The notes below the pieces were generated by a model that worked only from the letters and a program-made list of their open reading frames with translations, ran no database searches and was not told the origin of the DNA. 64,000 nucleotides of DNA from Pseudosulfitobacter pseudonitzschiae (GTDB lineage Bacteria; Pseudomonadota; Alphaproteobacteria; Rhodobacterales; Rhodobacteraceae): contig NZ_CP022418.1 of the NCBI RefSeq assembly GCF_002222635.1, positions 220,778-284,777 of the forward strand, written 5' to 3'. Below are positions 61,766 through 64,000 of the stretch, piece after piece (the stretch's first letter is position 1; every line of letters starts with the position of its first letter). A program made the translations under genes and the position numbers.

Positions 61766-64000
61766 ATGGATCAAGAGCGCGATATCCTGCTGTCCGTCAA
61801 AGGACTTTCGGGTGGCCACGGGAGGGTGCCAATTTTGCATGGCATCAACCTGGAAGTTGCGCAGGAGGAGGTTGTCGGCGTGCTTGGCCACAATGGCATG
61901 GGCAAGACGACGCTGCTGAAAACCCTGATGGGTTTTCTTCCTGCGAGTTCCGGTCAGGTGCGCTATGACCAGCACGACATCACACACCTGCAACCGCATG
62001 CGCGCGGTCAGTTGGGACTGGGATACGTACCGCAAGGCAGGGGCATTTTCCCACAGCTGACGGTGCGAGACAATCTGCGGTTTGCCTGGCACGATCATGG
62101 GACGGGAACCGAAACAGAAGTGATGGAAGCCGTGCTTGCCGACTTTCCGCGGCTTACCCGGTTGCTGGAGCGTGAAGGCGGCGCGCTGTCGGGCGGCGAA
62201 CAGCAGTTGCTGGCGCTCGCACGCTGCCTAATGGGGTCACCGGAATTCTTGCTGCTGGACGAGCCAACGGAAGGCATCCAGCCCTCGATCATTGAAGAGA
62301 TGGCCGAGACCTTGCTGTTTTTGCGCAAAAAGCGCGGACTCTCGATCCTGCTGGTGGAGCAGAACTTTGATTTTATCGCAGATCTGTCCGACCGGGTACT
62401 GGTGCTTGAACGCGGCAGGATCACCGGACATCTCGGCCAAAGCGATCTGGCGGATCAGTCCAAGGTCGATCAGTTCCTGGGTTTTGGTGGCTCCAGACAC
62501 ACAAGGCAGACCGCCGCATCCGTGCAGGCGCAGCAAGTCACGCCGCTGCACAAGCAGAGCTTTCCACCCCCAAAAGCGGCCTCCGCAACACCGCCCCGCC
62601 CCCAACCTCATATACCTACGGTGAATGCCATGACGATCAAACGCCCCACACTGTCACAGATGCGCACGATGGCCGACCGCTTTGGCATGAGCATGTCGGA
62701 CAAAGATCTGACCGAATACACACAGATCATCGAACCTTACATGCAAGCCTACGACAGGCTTGACGCGATGCCGGACAACCTGCCTGAAGTGCGCTATCCG
62801 CGCAGTCCCGGCTATTTTCCCAGCCAAACGGAAAACCCGATGAACGCCTGGTACGTGAAGACCGAAGTGCGCGGCGCGCCCGACGGGAAGCTGCGCGGCA
62901 AGCGTATCGTGCTTAAGGATACCGTGTGCCTTGCCGGTGTGCCGATGATGAACGGATCGTCGATCATGGAAGGGTACACGCCCGAGATCGATGCCACCAT
63001 TGTGACCCGGATGCTGGGTGCCGGTGCCATTATCGCGGGCAAGTCGCATTGTGAAAACTTCTGCCTTTCTGGCGGCTCCCATACCAACGCAAAGGGGCCG
63101 GTGCACAATCCGTGGAAACGCGGCTATATGGCGGGAGGTTCGTCCAGCGGATCGGCCGCATTGGTCGCCAGCGACGAAGTCGACATGGCCATTGCCGGGG
63201 ATCAAGGTGGTTCGATCCGCATACCTGCGTCGAACTGCGGCGTTTACGGCATGAAACCCACGCACGGGCTGGTGCCCTATACCGGCGCCATGGGGGTCGA
63301 GCAGACAATCGACCACCTTGGCCCGATCACCAAGACCGTGGCGGACAACGCTCTGCTGCTGGAAGTGCTGGCAGGGGAAGACGGGCTTGATCCGCGGCAG
63401 TACAAGCCCAAGGTTTACAGCTACACCGAGGCGCTGGGACGCGGCGTCGTCGGCATGCGCATCGGCATCCTGAAAGAGGGATTTGGACATCCCAATTCGG
63501 AAACGGATGTGGATCACAAGGTGATGGCGGCAGCAGAGCGGTTCCGCGAGCTGGGTGCGCGCGTCGAAGAGGTGTCTGTACCCGAGCACCATACAGCGAT
63601 GGACGCCTGGACTGCGATCACGCTCGAAGGTTTGCAGGACGGCATGATGTGGGGCAACTCGACGGGTACCAATTACCGAGGGCTGTTCCTGCCCTCGATG
63701 ACTGATCACATGGCGCAGTGGCGGCACCGCGCCGATGAGTTGAGCCATTCTCTGAAGGCCTGCATGTTTGTCGGAGAGCATTTCCAGCATCAGTACCGGG
63801 GCCGGTTCTATGGCAAGGCGCAGAATATCATGCGCAGGGTGAATGCGCAGTATCATGCCGCGCTCAGGCAATATGACCTGCTGCTGATGCCGACCCTGCC
63901 GATCAAGCCGCAGGAACATCCCCCCGCCGATTGTTCGCTCAGCCTCTATGTGCAGCGCGCGTTCGAGATGGTGCCCAACACCGCACCCTTTAACGGGGGT
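61766..64000 (+). CDS. ABC ATPase (UrtE-like) fused in frame to amidase; runs off the window
   Basis: A single open frame from ATG 61766 to the right edge (745 codons). Residues 1-242 are a LivF/UrtE ATPase: Walker A GHNGMGKTT (K47), YVPQGRGIFPQLTV, signature LSGGEQQ (141-147), Walker B LLLDEPTEG (D165, E166). Residues about 243-288 are a Pro/Gln/Ser-rich linker. From residue 289 follows an amidase-signature enzyme with Lys in IVLKDTV (384), cis-Ser in GGSSSGS (459) and nucleophile Ser in DQGGSIRIP (483). Counted from Met289 these are 96, 171 and 195, the triad numbering I recall for Rhodococcus amidase. No stop interrupts, and no ribosome site precedes Met289. Confidence 0.85.
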   Translation, partial: MDQERDILLSVKGLSGGHGRVPILHGINLEVAQEEVVGVLGHNGMGKTTLLKTLMGFLPASSGQVRYDQHDITHLQPHARGQLGLGYVPQGRGIFPQLTVRDNLRFAWHDHGTGTETEVMEAVLADFPRLTRLLEREGGALSGGEQQLLALARCLMGSPEFLLLDEPTEGIQPSIIEEMAETLLFLRKKRGLSILLVEQNFDFIADLSDRVLVLERGRITGHLGQSDLADQSKVDQFLGFGGSRHTRQTAASVQAQQVTPLHKQSFPPPKAASATPPRPQPHIPTVNAMTIKRPTLSQMRTMADRFGMSMSDKDLTEYTQIIEPYMQAYDRLDAMPDNLPEVRYPRSPGYFPSQTENPMNAWYVKTEVRGAPDGKLRGKRIVLKDTVCLAGVPMMNGSSIMEGYTPEIDATIVTRMLGAGAIIAGKSHCENFCLSGGSHTNAKGPVHNPWKRGYMAGGSSSGSAALVASDEVDMAIAGDQGGSIRIPASNCGVYGMKPTHGLVPYTGAMGVEQTIDHLGPITKTVADNALLLEVLAGEDGLDPRQYKPKVYSYTEALGRGVVGMRIGILKEGFGHPNSETDVDHKVMAAAERFRELGARVEEVSVPEHHTAMDAWTAITLEGLQDGMMWGNSTGTNYRGLFLPSMTDHMAQWRHRADELSHSLKACMFVGEHFQHQYRGRFYGKAQNIMRRVNAQYHAALRQYDLLLMPTLPIKPQEHPPADCSLSLYVQRAFEMVPNTAPFNGG

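Noticed and set aside
62654..63919. A 421-codon minus-strand frame opposite the amidase
   Set aside because: The plus strand encodes a clear amidase with all catalytic residues, so the opposite frame is a shadow.
1..64000. CRISPR array or tRNA genes
   Set aside because: No regularly spaced repeat-spacer pattern and no cloverleaf-like segment was noticed; the only phased repeat has three units without spacers of unique length typical of CRISPR.

Overview
The window looks like part of a repABC-type extrachromosomal replicon (plasmid or chromid) of a Rhodobacterales (Roseobacter-group) alphaproteobacterium. The main evidence is a complete repA-repB-repC cassette at 24.3-27.8 kb with a palindrome repeated at both ends of repC, an iron-Rhodo-box-like TGA-N9-TCA site, many alphaproteobacterial-type ABC importers, and a dense scatter of insertion-sequence and plasmid-module wreckage. 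No tRNA, rRNA or CRISPR array was seen.

Left part (0-18 kb): iron acquisition, mostly on the minus strand. A siderophore/iron uptake operon (TonB-dependent receptor, periplasmic binding protein, two FecCD permeases, ATPase; 6891 down to 1355) is followed, after a junk zone of transposase and TRAP-transporter remnants (7.0-9.0 kb), by a full haem-acquisition (Has-like) island read from 17416 down to 9079. That island has an ECF sigma factor, a FecR anti-sigma factor, a HasR-like receptor with an N-terminal signalling domain, a HasA-like haemophore carrying an extra RTX-like C-terminal part, and the dedicated type I secretion ATPase and membrane-fusion protein.

Middle part (17.7-31 kb): IS6-family remnants; an NsrR-type nitric-oxide regulator divergent from a small membrane protein, a group-3 truncated haemoglobin and a convergent 5-formyl-THF cyclo-ligase; two site-specific recombinases; a toxin-antitoxin pair whose toxin carries a nonsense codon; the repABC cassette; and a large ParB-like gene broken by a frameshift.

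Right part (31.5-64 kb): three catabolic or uptake operons on the plus strand. (i) A Liv-type ABC importer joined to a cytochrome P450 with its own ferredoxin, ferredoxin reductase and MarR regulator (31.5-39.3 kb), looking like uptake and oxidation of one aromatic or hydrophobic acid. (ii) A BMP-type nucleoside-like ABC importer with a 5-FCL-like protein and a LysR regulator (45.8-52.5 kb). (iii) An amide-uptake system (54.4-64 kb) with MarR regulator, AmiC-like cytosolic sensor, flotillin-like protein, Tat-exported binding protein, two permeases and one ATPase. Its last gene encodes the second ATPase fused in frame to a complete-looking amidase-signature enzyme, which I regard as the most unusual item here. 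Between (i) and (ii) lie a TOTE-type primase-helicase, recombinase and ParB fragments, and an IS110 element inserted into an IS3 remnant. A PIN/HTH toxin-antitoxin pair separates (ii) and (iii).
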